From contig CANQNW010000002.1 in the NCBI GenBank assembly GCA_947625305.1, forward strand, positions 1 through 64,000: DNA of 64,000 nt, written 5' to 3'. The stretch is from Candidatus Gastranaerophilales bacterium (GTDB taxonomy: Bacteria > Cyanobacteriota > Vampirovibrionia > Gastranaerophilales > Gastranaerophilaceae). The notes beneath the pieces are model-generated. The model did no database searches. It worked only from the letters and a program-made list of their open reading frames with translations, and had not been told where the DNA came from. Each line of letters begins with the position of its first letter. Position 1 is the first letter of the stretch. This document shows positions 43,803-53,106 of this stretch, one piece after another. The position numbers and the translations under genes were made by a program.

Positions 43803-45329
43803 ATGAATAACAAAGTCGCAAAATTAATAAATATCATATACTATCTTATACTTATATTTATTATAATAATAGGGATTATTTACAGAACTGAAATTTGGTT
43901 ATATGAACTTGGCTTTTTTGGGGATGAAGGGCCATTAGTCGTTAATATACAAACAAGGAATATATTTGAACTTATTTTATCGGCAAAAGAAGATATTATG
44001 AGTGCTCCATATTGTTTTTTAGCTTTTTCAAAGATAATTTACCACTTTTTCGGATTTAATGAAACGGCTTTAAGGTTTACTTCTTATATTTCAGGTATAT
44101 TATCTGTTTTATTAATCCCATTTTTATGCCAAAAACTGTTTAAATTCAAAGAAATCAGTTTAATACTTCTTCCGATTTTTATTTTTAATAAACAATTATG
44201 TTATTATTCTATGCAATTTAAACAATACTCCCTGGATGTTTTTTGCACATTATTAATTTTATATTTATTTTTATGTTTTAAAGATAAAATTACGGATAAG
44301 AAATCCGCAATATTAACAGGTATATTTTTCGGGTTAACAGGCTATTTCAGTTTCCCTGCTATTTTTATTGTTATTCCGATGTGTATGTTTTTTATTTTTA
44401 ATTTTTTAAAAAGCAAAAAATGGAAAGAAATTATATTTATATCACTGCCTTTTATAATATTATTGGGACTTGAATATTTACTTGCATTTCATGATACTTT
44501 AGATAGCGGAATATTGGACAGTTGGAGCAGATATGACAATATATTCCAATCTTTTCAAATGTTTAAGGAATATTTAAAATATACTTTTATATTTAACATT
44601 GATAAAAATATAAGTTTTGCTTTATTTATATCAGGAATTTTATATCTTTTTATAAAAGAAAGATGTTTACTTTTTATACTGTCTGCACCAATTCTTATAA
44701 ATTCAATTTCAGGTTATTTCGGATATTATCCTTGCAATGTAACTCGTGTAATATTATATTCAAGTCCGATTATTATAATTATTTGTTTGAAAATATTTGA
44801 TATTTTAGGAATAAATATAATAAAAAAGAATATAATACTTAATTCTTTAGTTTCATTATTAATAATATCAATAGGCATATATCTGTTTATATATTTTAAC
44901 TCGGGTAAACTTACCCCTTTAATACTTAATGGAAATAAATGTTATTTTTATATATGTAATTCAAAGGAATATGTAAAAAAACTGGAAACAAAAACTGTTC
45001 TGCCTGATGATATTGTATATGTGGACAGGCAAGGCGAAGCTGCTTTTAATCTATATGATAAAGGTTTAAAGTATACTAAAACGAATGTCATATACCAATC
45101 AGTACCTGATGTATTTTCTATATCCGATAAAAGAGACAATATTGTAAACAGGATATCAAATATTAACGAAATCCCCAAAAACAGCTATATATATTTCTAT
45201 AATACAAAGTTATATGATTATTATGACGAAATGGATAAACTTGAAGAGTGGATAAAAGAAAATACAATTATTCTATCTAAAGAAACAGATGATATAGGCG
45301 ATTTTATTTACGTAAAAAAGATTAAATAA
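43803..45329 (+). CDS. GT-C type membrane glycosyltransferase
   Basis: 508 residues with about ten membrane helices. FFGDEGPLVVNI after the first helix is the DE motif on the first periplasmic loop typical of dolichyl/undecaprenyl-phosphate-sugar-dependent GT39/83-like enzymes. The C-terminal 120 residues are soluble and periplasmic. It is divergent across 53 bases from the SGNH-like gene. Family placement is by architecture and the DE motif. Confidence 0.75.
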   Translation: MNNKVAKLINIIYYLILIFIIIIGIIYRTEIWLYELGFFGDEGPLVVNIQTRNIFELILSAKEDIMSAPYCFLAFSKIIYHFFGFNETALRFTSYISGILSVLLIPFLCQKLFKFKEISLILLPIFIFNKQLCYYSMQFKQYSLDVFCTLLILYLFLCFKDKITDKKSAILTGIFFGLTGYFSFPAIFIVIPMCMFFIFNFLKSKKWKEIIFISLPFIILLGLEYLLAFHDTLDSGILDSWSRYDNIFQSFQMFKEYLKYTFIFNIDKNISFALFISGILYLFIKERCLLFILSAPILINSISGYFGYYPCNVTRVILYSSPIIIIICLKIFDILGINIIKKNIILNSLVSLLIISIGIYLFIYFNSGKLTPLILNGNKCYFYICNSKEYVKKLETKTVLPDDIVYVDRQGEAAFNLYDKGLKYTKTNVIYQSVPDVFSISDKRDNIVNRISNINEIPKNSYIYFYNTKLYDYYDEMDKLEEWIKENTIILSKETDDIGDFIYVKKIK

Positions 45330-45332
45330 ATA

Positions 45333-46229
45333 TTATATTCCGCATTCCGCAATTATATCTTTAAAGTCAGATACAAGAACTTGAGCAAATACTTTAGGAT
45401 CAATCTGCGTAGCAATTAATGTCATAACCTCCTGAGGTAAATCTTCTACCATTGGAAGAAGTTCTTCTGTTTCCAAAACCGTTAAAGATTTTAATATTTC
45501 TTCTTTTTCCATTGTCCTGAAAGGAAACGTCATTGCATCAGCTGAAAATTCTTGGAATAATTCAGGTTTTTCTTTGAGTATTCCTAATATTAATTCTCTT
45601 TTGCCCTCAACTTCCATATTTAATATGGTATTTTTATATTCATCATCCTTCATAGAAGACATTTTTTTTAGGATTGTATCTTTATCTTCATAACAAGCCT
45701 GACCTGTAGTTTTTTCCATCATTTTTTGAAGATTATATTCATCGACATACATTATTCCTTTATTTAAAATATTTCTGTCAATTTTATTTGAATTTAAAAA
45801 TTCATCCATATATTTTTCAGGAATTGATTTTAAAAATTTATCGGGAGACATCTTTTTTAAAACGACTTTGGAAAGTGCCTCGGGTTCAAGTTTTTTCATC
45901 AAGGCAATTATCATTTCCTGATTAAAAATACTAAGCCCTAACACTATTTGATAAGGCTCTAATAATGCCATTATATTAGTTAAGTCATCTTTATTCATAT
46001 TTGACAGGATTAAAAATCTGTTTCTGGGATTAACCAACTGAAATAATTCCACCAATTTAGAAGGATCTTTTGTAATTTGCATCATAAAACCGGCTGCAAG
46101 CGGATTTCCTTTTTCGGCTTCCAGTTCCATTATTTCTTTGATGCTTTTATTACGATACATTTCAAGTGAACTTGAACTTATATTGTAATATTTACTTAAA
46201 TAAGATAAATTTAAATCTAATGTAATCAT
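45333..46229 (-). CDS. all-helical protein resembling MgtE_N / FliG repeats
   Basis: 298 residues, soluble. Pairs of helices with the Leu-rich pattern of MgtE_N or FliG middle-domain superhelices run throughout (LVELFQLVNPRNRFLIL, LTNIMALLEPYQIVLGL, LTVLETEELLPMVEDL, VMTLIATQIDPKVFAQVL). It lacks MgtE membrane helices. FliG-like architecture makes a link to the divergent FliG at 19440 worth testing, but the gene is not in the flagellar operon. Confidence 0.5.
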   Translation of the reverse strand: MITLDLNLSYLSKYYNISSSSLEMYRNKSIKEIMELEAEKGNPLAAGFMMQITKDPSKLVELFQLVNPRNRFLILSNMNKDDLTNIMALLEPYQIVLGLSIFNQEMIIALMKKLEPEALSKVVLKKMSPDKFLKSIPEKYMDEFLNSNKIDRNILNKGIMYVDEYNLQKMMEKTTGQACYEDKDTILKKMSSMKDDEYKNTILNMEVEGKRELILGILKEKPELFQEFSADAMTFPFRTMEKEEILKSLTVLETEELLPMVEDLPQEVMTLIATQIDPKVFAQVLVSDFKDIIAECGI

Positions 46230-46267
46230 ATCTGCTCGTATTTATACGTATCCTTATATATATTAAA

Positions 46268-46289
46268 AAATTTTTTCATGAAAAAATTT
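46268..46289. promoter_or_regulatory. 22-bp perfect palindrome in divergent spacer
   Basis: AAATTTTTTC AT GAAAAAATTT is a perfect inverted repeat between the genes at 45333 and 46360. It may be an operator or simply AT-rich symmetry. Confidence 0.3.
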
Positions 46290-46359
46290 AAGAATTTGAA
46301 GAAAATGTTATAAAATTTTACAATTATATTTTATAATTTATAATATTGTCAGGCAGATT

Positions 46360-46950
46360 ATGAAAAACACATTTAAAACATTTTTAATATTACTTTTAAT
46401 ATCTTTTACGGCAAATTGTTGTTTTGCCGAGCAGTCTTTTGAAGATAAAAAAAAGGAAATTATAGCATTATATAATTCAAATAATCTTCAGGAGGCTTAT
46501 AATATGATATCTAAAATAACTGAAGATGAAAGAGATTATGAAATTTGGTATCTTCTGGGCAATTTATCGCAAGATTTTAATAATGATACAAATGCGGTTT
46601 TTTTCCTTCAAAAATCAATAATCATGAAACCTGATTTTGATAAAGCGCATTATAATCTCGGAAATATTTATTTAAAGGAAAAGAAATATAACAGTGCAAT
46701 AAAAGAATATAAGCTTGCAATTAAGTATAAAAAAGATTTTCCTTATTATTATTATAATTTAGGGTGTGCATATCTTGGGCAGAATGATTATAAAGAGGCA
46801 AAATCTGCCTTTGAAAAAGCCATTAAATTAAAAAATGACAATGCGGATTTTTATTATAATCTTGCACTTGCTCTTAAAAACTTAAACGAAGAAAAAGCAG
46901 CAAAAGAAACACTTGATAAATATAATCAGTTAAAAGAAGAAGAAAAATAA
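46360..46950 (+). CDS. exported TPR protein
   Basis: 196 residues with a signal peptide (hydrophobic 7-19, ending CCFAE). At least four TPR units follow: EIWYLLGNLSQDFNNDTNA, DKAHYNLGNIYLKEKKYNSA, YYNLGCAYLGQNDYKEA and FYYNLALALKNLNEEKAA, a protein-interaction scaffold. Its stop is adjacent to the ATG of ruvA (TAAATG), so translation is likely coupled. Confidence 0.8.
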   Translation: MKNTFKTFLILLLISFTANCCFAEQSFEDKKKEIIALYNSNNLQEAYNMISKITEDERDYEIWYLLGNLSQDFNNDTNAVFFLQKSIIMKPDFDKAHYNLGNIYLKEKKYNSAIKEYKLAIKYKKDFPYYYYNLGCAYLGQNDYKEAKSAFEKAIKLKNDNADFYYNLALALKNLNEEKAAKETLDKYNQLKEEEK

Positions 46951-47580
46951 ATGTACGACTATTTAAAAGGACAGCTTGTAAGTAAACAAATAAATTCTTA
47001 TAGAGGCACTCATATTGTTTTAGATGTTAATAATGTCGGTTATTTAATACATACAGGCATTAGAACCGTTGAAAAACTATCTGAAGGCGAGGTTAAAATT
47101 TATGTATCTTTAAGCCATAAGGAAGATTCAATGAGCCTTACGGGCTTTATAACAAAAGAAGAACGGGATATTTTTAATATTCTGCAAAGTGTATCAGGCA
47201 TAGGCATTAAACTTGCACTTTTAATCTTGGATGAATTTTCAATATCGGAGCTTATAGACATAATGATAAGGGAAGATTTTAAAGAACTTTCAAGGGCTAA
47301 AGGTGTCGGAGCAAAGGTTGCTCAAAAAATAATACTTGAACTTAAAGATAAATTAATTAATTGGTCTAATGTAACCCCTGTCGATGTTGCTGATATTAAA
47401 ACGTCAAAAGATGTTAATCAGGAAACGGTTATGGAAGTGCAATCCGTACTAATTTCACTCGGATACACAAGCAGTGAATCTAAAACAGCGATACAGGAAA
47501 TATTAAAATATAAAAAAGACTGCACAAAGACTGAAGATATATTAAAATATTCACTTGAATTTTTATCAAGACAAGCATAA
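46951..47580 (+). CDS. ruvA: Holliday junction branch migration protein RuvA
   Basis: 209 residues. The N-terminal OB domain (1-64) and HhH domains (VSGIGIKLALLILDEF, KGVGAKVAQKIILELKDK) are typical, and the C-terminal domain (VQSVLISLGYTSSESKTAIQEI) binds RuvB. RuvA tetramers hold the four-way junction. ruvB is not in the window. It follows the TPR gene with no gap. Confidence 0.95.
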   Translation: MYDYLKGQLVSKQINSYRGTHIVLDVNNVGYLIHTGIRTVEKLSEGEVKIYVSLSHKEDSMSLTGFITKEERDIFNILQSVSGIGIKLALLILDEFSISELIDIMIREDFKELSRAKGVGAKVAQKIILELKDKLINWSNVTPVDVADIKTSKDVNQETVMEVQSVLISLGYTSSESKTAIQEILKYKKDCTKTEDILKYSLEFLSRQA

Positions 47581-47594
47581 AAGAGGCAAAAAAA

Positions 47595-49034
47595 ATGAAA
47601 ATATTATATGCTGCATTTGAACTTGCTCCGTTTACAAAAGTCGGAGGGCTGGCGGATGTTATGGGATCGCTTCCTAAGTATATAGAAGAGGAGGGAACTG
47701 AAATTGCAATATTTACTCCGTTAATCGGCAGTATAGATAAAGCAAAATATAATATTAAAGAACTTGAAAATTCAAGAATGCAGTTAAGATTTGGTTATGC
47801 TGAATACGTGTTTACCCTTTCAATGTGCAAACTCCCCGGGACAAATATAAACGTATTTTTTATTGATAACCCTAAATTTTATTCCTGTTTTAACTGTGTA
47901 TATCCTCAAGGAATTGACAGCTGGTACGAGCAGGAAAGGTTTATTTGTTTTTCAAAAGCTGTTTTAGAGTATGCAAGAGCCTTAAATTTTAAACCCGATA
48001 TAATACACTGCAACGACTGGCATACGGCAATGATTCCCGTTTGGATAAAAACATCATATAAGAATGATGAATTTTTTAAAAATGCAAAAACGGTATTTTC
48101 TATTCATAATTTAGCATACCAAGGCAGGTATTTTCCTGAAATATTGGATTTTGCAGGAATATCAAGAAATGAAACTTATCATCAAGACGGACTTGAACAC
48201 TGGGGAAATCTTGTTTGGATGAAGGGTGCAATTAATTATTCCGATAAAATTATAGCGGTATCCCCTAAATATGCGCAGGAAATTTTAACCTATGACTACG
48301 GTGAAGGTATGGACTGGGCATTAAGGAACAATCAATATAAGCTTGAAGGGATATTAAACGGAATTGATTATAATGAATTTAACCCCGACACAGACAAACA
48401 TATAAGGTATAATTACAACATAAACAGTATAGAAAATAAAGAAAAATGCAAGAGAGATATATTAAAAGACTATTGGCTTGAATATAAAAAGGATAGACCA
48501 TTAATTGCCATAATATCAAGGCTTGTGGAACAAAAAGGAATTGACCTTTTAAAATTTGTAGAAAATGAATTAAGAGAACTCAATGCGGATATTATAGTTC
48601 TCGGAACCGGCGAAAAAAGGTATGAGGACTTTTTTGTCTGGCTGAGTTATAACTCAAAAAATATAAGGGCAAGAATAGAATACAGAGCTGACCTATGCAA
48701 TAAAATTTATGCGGGAGCAGATATGTTTTTAATGCCGTCAAGGTTTGAGCCTTGCGGATTATCCCAGTTAATTGCTTTAAAATACGGTACAATACCGATA
48801 GTAAGGGCAACAGGCGGACTTGATGACACAATAAATGCGTACCCGAATGAAAACGCAGACGGATTTAAATTCTATAATTATAATGCACACGATATGCTCG
48901 GTACAATCCGATATGCAATAAATACTTATAAAAACAAAAAAGAATGGCAAAAATTAATTAAAAATGCTATGAGTGTTGATTTTTCGTGGGCAAAAAGCGC
49001 CCAAAGGTACAAAGAAATTTATAAAACCCTGTAA
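47595..49034 (+). CDS. glgA: glycogen synthase (ADP-glucose type)
   Basis: 479-residue GT5 enzyme. The N-terminal ADP-glucose-binding motif is KVGGLADVMGSLPKYI. The catalytic region includes EPCGLSQLIALKYGTIPIVRATGGLDDTI. GILNGIDYNEFNP and SRLVEQKGIDLLKF are also conserved. It elongates alpha-1,4-glucan. It is 14 bases after ruvA. It shows that alpha-glucan storage occurs, relevant to the GH13-like protein at 30700. Confidence 0.96.
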   Translation: MKILYAAFELAPFTKVGGLADVMGSLPKYIEEEGTEIAIFTPLIGSIDKAKYNIKELENSRMQLRFGYAEYVFTLSMCKLPGTNINVFFIDNPKFYSCFNCVYPQGIDSWYEQERFICFSKAVLEYARALNFKPDIIHCNDWHTAMIPVWIKTSYKNDEFFKNAKTVFSIHNLAYQGRYFPEILDFAGISRNETYHQDGLEHWGNLVWMKGAINYSDKIIAVSPKYAQEILTYDYGEGMDWALRNNQYKLEGILNGIDYNEFNPDTDKHIRYNYNINSIENKEKCKRDILKDYWLEYKKDRPLIAIISRLVEQKGIDLLKFVENELRELNADIIVLGTGEKRYEDFFVWLSYNSKNIRARIEYRADLCNKIYAGADMFLMPSRFEPCGLSQLIALKYGTIPIVRATGGLDDTINAYPNENADGFKFYNYNAHDMLGTIRYAINTYKNKKEWQKLIKNAMSVDFSWAKSAQRYKEIYKTL

Positions 49035-49036
49035 AA

Positions 49037-49261
49037 TTATTTACATGTCCCTATAACCTTTGCTGCATCATATCCACAGGCAGCTGGGTTTGTTGAATAG
49101 CAGGGTACTGTTCTGCATTTCATATATTGCCACAACTGTCCGGAAGAACATGTTGTATACCAATTAGAACAAGTATCCGCAAGTAACGGATCTTCTATAA
49201 CATCATTATACAAATCCAGTATTTGTTCTTCAGATAGATTTTCTACACCATCAAATTCCAT
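49037..49261 (-). CDS. Cys-rich small peptide with Nif11-like leader, candidate RiPP precursor
   Basis: 74 residues. The N-terminal half (NLSEEQILDLYNDVIEDPLL) is an acidic amphipathic helix ending DPLL and resembles Nif11-type leaders. The C-terminal half has six Cys (31, 38, 49, 54, 62, 73), with Trp/Tyr and small residues. GATGAGGT lies 8 bases before ATG. No modifying enzyme or transporter is adjacent. It is divergent from an XRE regulator, with a 16-bp direct repeat in the 125-base spacer. It could be a precursor peptide, a disulfide-stabilised secreted peptide, or a zinc-binding protein. Confidence 0.6.
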   Translation of the reverse strand: MEFDGVENLSEEQILDLYNDVIEDPLLADTCSNWYTTCSSGQLWQYMKCRTVPCYSTNPAACGYDAAKVIGTCK

Positions 49262-49316
49262 TAACGATACCTCATCTTAATTTCGCAATGTATATATACA
49301 TTTAAAACAGATTAAT

Positions 49317-49373
49317 TCTATTTTAAATAATATAAATTCTACTGTCAATAGGTTTACTCTATTTTAAATAATA
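49317..49373. promoter_or_regulatory. 16-bp direct repeat, candidate operator
   Basis: TCTATTTTAAATAATA occurs at 49317-49332 and 49358-49373, 41 bases apart (about four helical turns), between the Cys-rich peptide gene and the XRE gene. A TATTAT box overlapping the second copy lies close to the XRE start. Confidence 0.5.
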
Positions 49374-49386
49374 ATATTATAGAAAA

Positions 49387-49701
49387 ATGAACATAAAAAA
49401 GAATTTTGGAAAAAGAATAAAAGAAAAAAGACTGGAAAAAGAACTAACACAAGAAGAACTGGCAGAAAAAATAGGTATATCACCTAAAAGTTTAAGCCAG
49501 ATAGAATTAGGCAACAATTTTGTGTCTGCGGAAAATCTTGATGCTATCTGTCAAGCACTCTCAATTTCTCCAAGAGTATTGTTTGATTTTGATATAAATG
49601 AAAATACAAAAGCAGAATATTTAAACTACATAAATAACAGAATTTCTAATAATAATAAACTTTTAAATTATGTATATAAATTATTAATGCTGATAGATTA
49701 G
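49387..49701 (+). CDS. XRE-family transcriptional regulator
   Basis: 104 residues. Residues about 8-62 form a Cro/C1-type HTH domain (KEKRLEKELTQEELAEKIGIS, LSQIELGNNFVSAENLD, and FDFDINEN as the exit). The C-terminal helix is short. No ligand domain is seen. It closely resembles the frameshifted gene at 1260 in length and C-terminal style. Its 3' end overlaps the convergent UDG gene by 4 bases. It probably controls the divergent peptide gene through the direct repeats. Confidence 0.85.
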   Translation: MNIKKNFGKRIKEKRLEKELTQEELAEKIGISPKSLSQIELGNNFVSAENLDAICQALSISPRVLFDFDINENTKAEYLNYINNRISNNNKLLNYVYKLLMLID

Positions 49702-50279
49702 ATATTAATAGTATCGTAAACTCGTTTAATTTCTTTAATATCCTGCCACATAAGCCACTTAGGACTGCCTTTTTCTCGGGAGTCATTCCTCAGCAGATAT
49801 GAAGGATGAAAAATAGGCATCATTTTTGAGCCGTACGGGCCGTCAAACCACTGACCCCGAACTTTCGTTATTCCGCCTTTATCGGGAAGAAAAGTATTTA
49901 AGGCAACTCTTCCGCAGATAAGAATAATTTTAGGCTTTAGTATTTCAAGCTGGGAATCAAGATACTCTTTGCAGGCAGTTTTTTCTTCAGGCAGAGGGTC
50001 ACGATTTTCGGGCGGTCTGCATTTTATCGTATTACATATATATACATCTTTTCTTCTTGATAATCCGACGCATTCAAATATTTTATCCAATAATTGTCCC
50101 GCCCTGCCCACAAACGGCTCGCCTTTTTGATCTTCCCAATACCCGGGGGCTTCACCCACTAAAACCATTTTATGATTTGGAATGCCCGAGGAAAATACAA
50201 CATTTGTCCTTGTTTTGGACAATGCGCATTTTTCACATTTTAAACATTTTTGTTTTATTAATTCCAACTCTTCCTGCAT
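49698..50279 (-). CDS. family 4/5 uracil-DNA glycosylase (Fe-S type)
   Basis: 193 residues. Cysteines in CLKCEKCALSKTRTN near the N-terminus, and in NTIKCRPPENRDP and CKEYLDSQ, form the 4Fe-4S cluster. GEAPGYWEDQKGEPFVGRAG is the family active-site motif, and FHPSYLLRN is the DNA-binding loop. It removes uracil from DNA. An SSB-like region is not present. It is the sole gene of its unit, converging with the XRE regulator. Confidence 0.93.
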   Translation of the reverse strand: MQEELELIKQKCLKCEKCALSKTRTNVVFSSGIPNHKMVLVGEAPGYWEDQKGEPFVGRAGQLLDKIFECVGLSRRKDVYICNTIKCRPPENRDPLPEEKTACKEYLDSQLEILKPKIILICGRVALNTFLPDKGGITKVRGQWFDGPYGSKMMPIFHPSYLLRNDSREKGSPKWLMWQDIKEIKRVYDTINI

Positions 50280-50388
50280 AAATTAATAATATCACAGGAA
50301 CTTTTAACTTGCATTTTTATCTGATTAATAAGATTGACTTTTTTTATTTGGAGTATAATTAAAGGGAAAGAATAAGGTGTAGATTATT

Positions 50389-51201
50389 ATGTGGAATTAT
50401 TCGGAAACAGTTATGGATCATTACAGGAACCCGAGAAATGCGGGTTCAATAGAAGATGCTGATGCAATAGGAGAAGCAGGCTCTCTGTCATGCGGAGATA
50501 TGCTTAAATTATATTTAAAAGTCGATGATAAAGGGATTATAACGGATGCGAAATTCCAAACCTTCGGGTGCGGAAGTGCTGTTGCAAGTTCAAGTATAAT
50601 GACCGAAATGATTATAGGCAAACACATTGATGAGGCAAGAAAATTAACAAATAAAGAAATAGCGGAAGCTTTAGGGGGACTGCCTCCTGAGAAAATGCAC
50701 TGTTCCGTTATGGGGCATGAGGCACTTGAAGCAGCTATCGCTAACTATTATCACGAAGATGTTAAACCTCATACAGATGAAGAACTTGTTTGTACATGCT
50801 TTGATATTACAAAATCCTTTCTAATTGAAGAAATTAAAAATAACAACTTAAAAACTTTAGAGGATGTAATAAATTATACTAAAGCGGGTGGCGCTTGCGG
50901 AAGGTGCCAGGGTAAAATTAAAGAAATACTTGCAGAAGTTAACAGCGCTCAAAAAGAAGAAAAATTAACAAAAACTCAAATGATTATCAAAATTAACAAT
51001 ATCATTGAAAAATATATTTCCCCCGAACTTAGAAAAGACGGCGGAGATATTGAATTAATTGATGTTGATGAAAACAAAATAAAAGTTAAGTTAACAGGCA
51101 GATGCCAAGCATGCAACCGTTCTAAAATTACTTTAACTCATTTTGTAGAGGCAACTTTAAAACAACACATTAACGAAAATATAGAAATTATTCAGGTGTA
51201 G
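50389..51201 (+). CDS. nifU: NifU, iron-sulfur scaffold, three-domain form
   Basis: 270 residues. The N-terminal IscU domain (1-125) keeps Cys in SLSCGDM, FGCGSAVA and HCSVMG. The central 2Fe-2S (BFD-like) domain (about 130-180) holds CTCFD and ACGRCQGK. The C-terminal Nfu domain has CQACNRS. It builds Fe-S clusters and hands them to apo-proteins. It lies 2 bases before nifS. No nitrogenase gene is near, so this pair is likely the general Fe-S system, as in Epsilonproteobacteria such as Helicobacter. Confidence 0.95.
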   Translation: MWNYSETVMDHYRNPRNAGSIEDADAIGEAGSLSCGDMLKLYLKVDDKGIITDAKFQTFGCGSAVASSSIMTEMIIGKHIDEARKLTNKEIAEALGGLPPEKMHCSVMGHEALEAAIANYYHEDVKPHTDEELVCTCFDITKSFLIEEIKNNNLKTLEDVINYTKAGGACGRCQGKIKEILAEVNSAQKEEKLTKTQMIIKINNIIEKYISPELRKDGGDIELIDVDENKIKVKLTGRCQACNRSKITLTHFVEATLKQHINENIEIIQV

Positions 51202-51203
51202 AT

Positions 51204-52412
51204 ATGTCAAATTCAAAACTCATATATTTAGATAACAACGCAACAACAAAGGTAGATGAACAGGTGCTTGAAGCAATGATGCCTTATTTCTGCCAATATT
51301 ACGGCAATCCTTCCAGTATATATGAGTTTGGAGGACTAAACTCAAGAGTAATAAAAGACTCAAGAGAAACTTTAAGGGAATTTTTCGGGGCAAGAAGCTT
51401 GAAAGAAATATTCTTTACCGCCTCAGGCAGTGAAAGCGCCAATATGGCGATAAGAGGGATATTAGAACGAGATAAATCCAAAAATCATCTTATTACAACA
51501 AAAGTAGAACACCCATGTGTACTTAATCTTCATAAACAGCTTGAAAAAGAAGGATACAATGTAACGTATATAGGAGTAAACTCCGCTGGCGAACTGAATA
51601 CGGATGAACTGTATGAGGCTGTTAACGAAAAAACGGCCCTCGTTTCCGTTATGTATGCTAATAATGAAACGGGTGTTATATTCCCCGTTGAAGAAATAGC
51701 ACAAAAAGTAAAATCTAAAAATAAAGATACTAAAATATATGTAGATGCAGTGCAGGCTGCAGGCAAAATAAATCTTGATGTTGAAAATACTGAAATTGAT
51801 ATGATGGGGATTTCAGGACATAAATTCCATGCCCCAAAAGGAATAGGCGCATTATATGTTAAATCATCAGTTTTAATTTCACCGCTGATAATCGGCGGAC
51901 ATCAGGAAAACGGCAAGCGGGCAGGAACGGAGAATGTTCCCTCTATTGTCGGGCTTGCAAAAGCTGCCAGCCTCGCTCAAGATGCACTACCTTATGAAGC
52001 TACAAAAGTTAAAGAATTAAGAGATAAACTTGAAACAGGAATTTTATCAAAAATATATAATGCCAGATTAAACTCTTGCTCTAATAACAGAGTTCCTAAT
52101 ACTACAAATATCGGTTTTGAATATATTGAAGGTGAATTAATCCTTTTAAATTTAAATGATTTGGGAATATGCGCAAGTTCAGGAAGTGCTTGTACATCGG
52201 GCAGTCTTGACCCCAGCCACGTACTAAAAGCAATGGGAGTTCCTTTTACAGCCCTTCACGGCTCAATAAGGTTCAGCTTAAGCAGATATACTACAGAAGA
52301 TGAAATCGATTATACCATAGCAAAAATGCCCGAAGTAGTTAATAAATTAACTGCACTATCACCGTTCCAAAAAGAACTTGCTGAACTAAAACGAAGAAAA
52401 GGAATTATTTAA
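51204..52412 (+). CDS. nifS: cysteine desulfurase NifS
   Basis: 402 residues, PLP-dependent, supplying sulfur to NifU. LDNNATTKVDEQVLEAM, SGHKFHAPKGIGALY (PLP lysine) and the catalytic Cys loop SSGSACTSGSLDPSHVLKAMG are present; the last pattern is the NifS-type (group I) long loop. The gene ends in an 8-base overlap with the convergent gene at 52405. Confidence 0.95.
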   Translation: MSNSKLIYLDNNATTKVDEQVLEAMMPYFCQYYGNPSSIYEFGGLNSRVIKDSRETLREFFGARSLKEIFFTASGSESANMAIRGILERDKSKNHLITTKVEHPCVLNLHKQLEKEGYNVTYIGVNSAGELNTDELYEAVNEKTALVSVMYANNETGVIFPVEEIAQKVKSKNKDTKIYVDAVQAAGKINLDVENTEIDMMGISGHKFHAPKGIGALYVKSSVLISPLIIGGHQENGKRAGTENVPSIVGLAKAASLAQDALPYEATKVKELRDKLETGILSKIYNARLNSCSNNRVPNTTNIGFEYIEGELILLNLNDLGICASSGSACTSGSLDPSHVLKAMGVPFTALHGSIRFSLSRYTTEDEIDYTIAKMPEVVNKLTALSPFQKELAELKRRKGII

Positions 52413-52995
52413 TATACAAATATCCTACTAAATTAAGGTCAATAGTACCATACATTAACCTTATTCTTTTATCATCGATGATTTTTGCATCACAAAAAGA
52501 AATCGTATCCTGCTCTAAATCCAACTCCGTTTGATGAGCCTCTACGGAAACAATTTTTGTTGTTCCTTGCGAAAGTTCCAGTATATAAGTATTATTACCC
52601 TGTTTATGACAGGATAATTTATAGTACCCGGGCGGAATGGCTTTGCCCGTATCATCACATGCCCATACGGGAATCATAACAGTTAACGTCTGGCTTAATT
52701 CATTATCAGGGTCTTGCGACATTGTAAATTCCTTAAGATACTCTTCATCGGACATAGGAGATAACGGTTTTACTTCGTCTCTTATTTTTTTCTGTTTTTT
52801 AGTCAAAGACCGCTCTTTAATCATTTCTATGGTCTTTTTTAATTTTGTATCCGTAACGGGTTTTTGATTTTCAAATCCTTTATTTAAAACCTTAGCACTT
52901 TCTCCCCACTGCTCTGATGGCGGGGTTAAACCATTTTCAGCGCCTAAAGCGTTTATTGAAAATATTAAACAAATTAATAATAATACAATTCTCAT
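52405..52995 (-). CDS. exported hypothetical protein, 196 aa
   Basis: Signal peptide (hydrophobic 2-17, ending NALGAEN). Residues 60-105 are Lys-rich and helical. The C-terminal 100 residues are beta-rich (YYKLSCHKQGNNTYILELSQG, IRLMYGTIDLNLVGYLYIK), probably one small beta domain. The two Cys near 130 and 165 could pair. No family recognised. It overlaps the end of nifS on the other strand. Confidence 0.65.
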   Translation of the reverse strand: MRIVLLLICLIFSINALGAENGLTPPSEQWGESAKVLNKGFENQKPVTDTKLKKTIEMIKERSLTKKQKKIRDEVKPLSPMSDEEYLKEFTMSQDPDNELSQTLTVMIPVWACDDTGKAIPPGYYKLSCHKQGNNTYILELSQGTTKIVSVEAHQTELDLEQDTISFCDAKIIDDKRIRLMYGTIDLNLVGYLYIK

Positions 52996-53106
52996 AATTA
53001 TATATTACTTATTTTATTTATTATGTAAAGAATATTATAAAAATTTTTGTATCAATTTTTTAAACAATATGATATTATATAAATCGTAAAAAGAAAGGTG
53101 AAACTT

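Noticed and set aside
50389-52412. Evidence for nitrogen fixation
   Set aside because: NifU/NifS alone are used for general Fe-S assembly in many non-diazotrophs; no nitrogenase gene is present.
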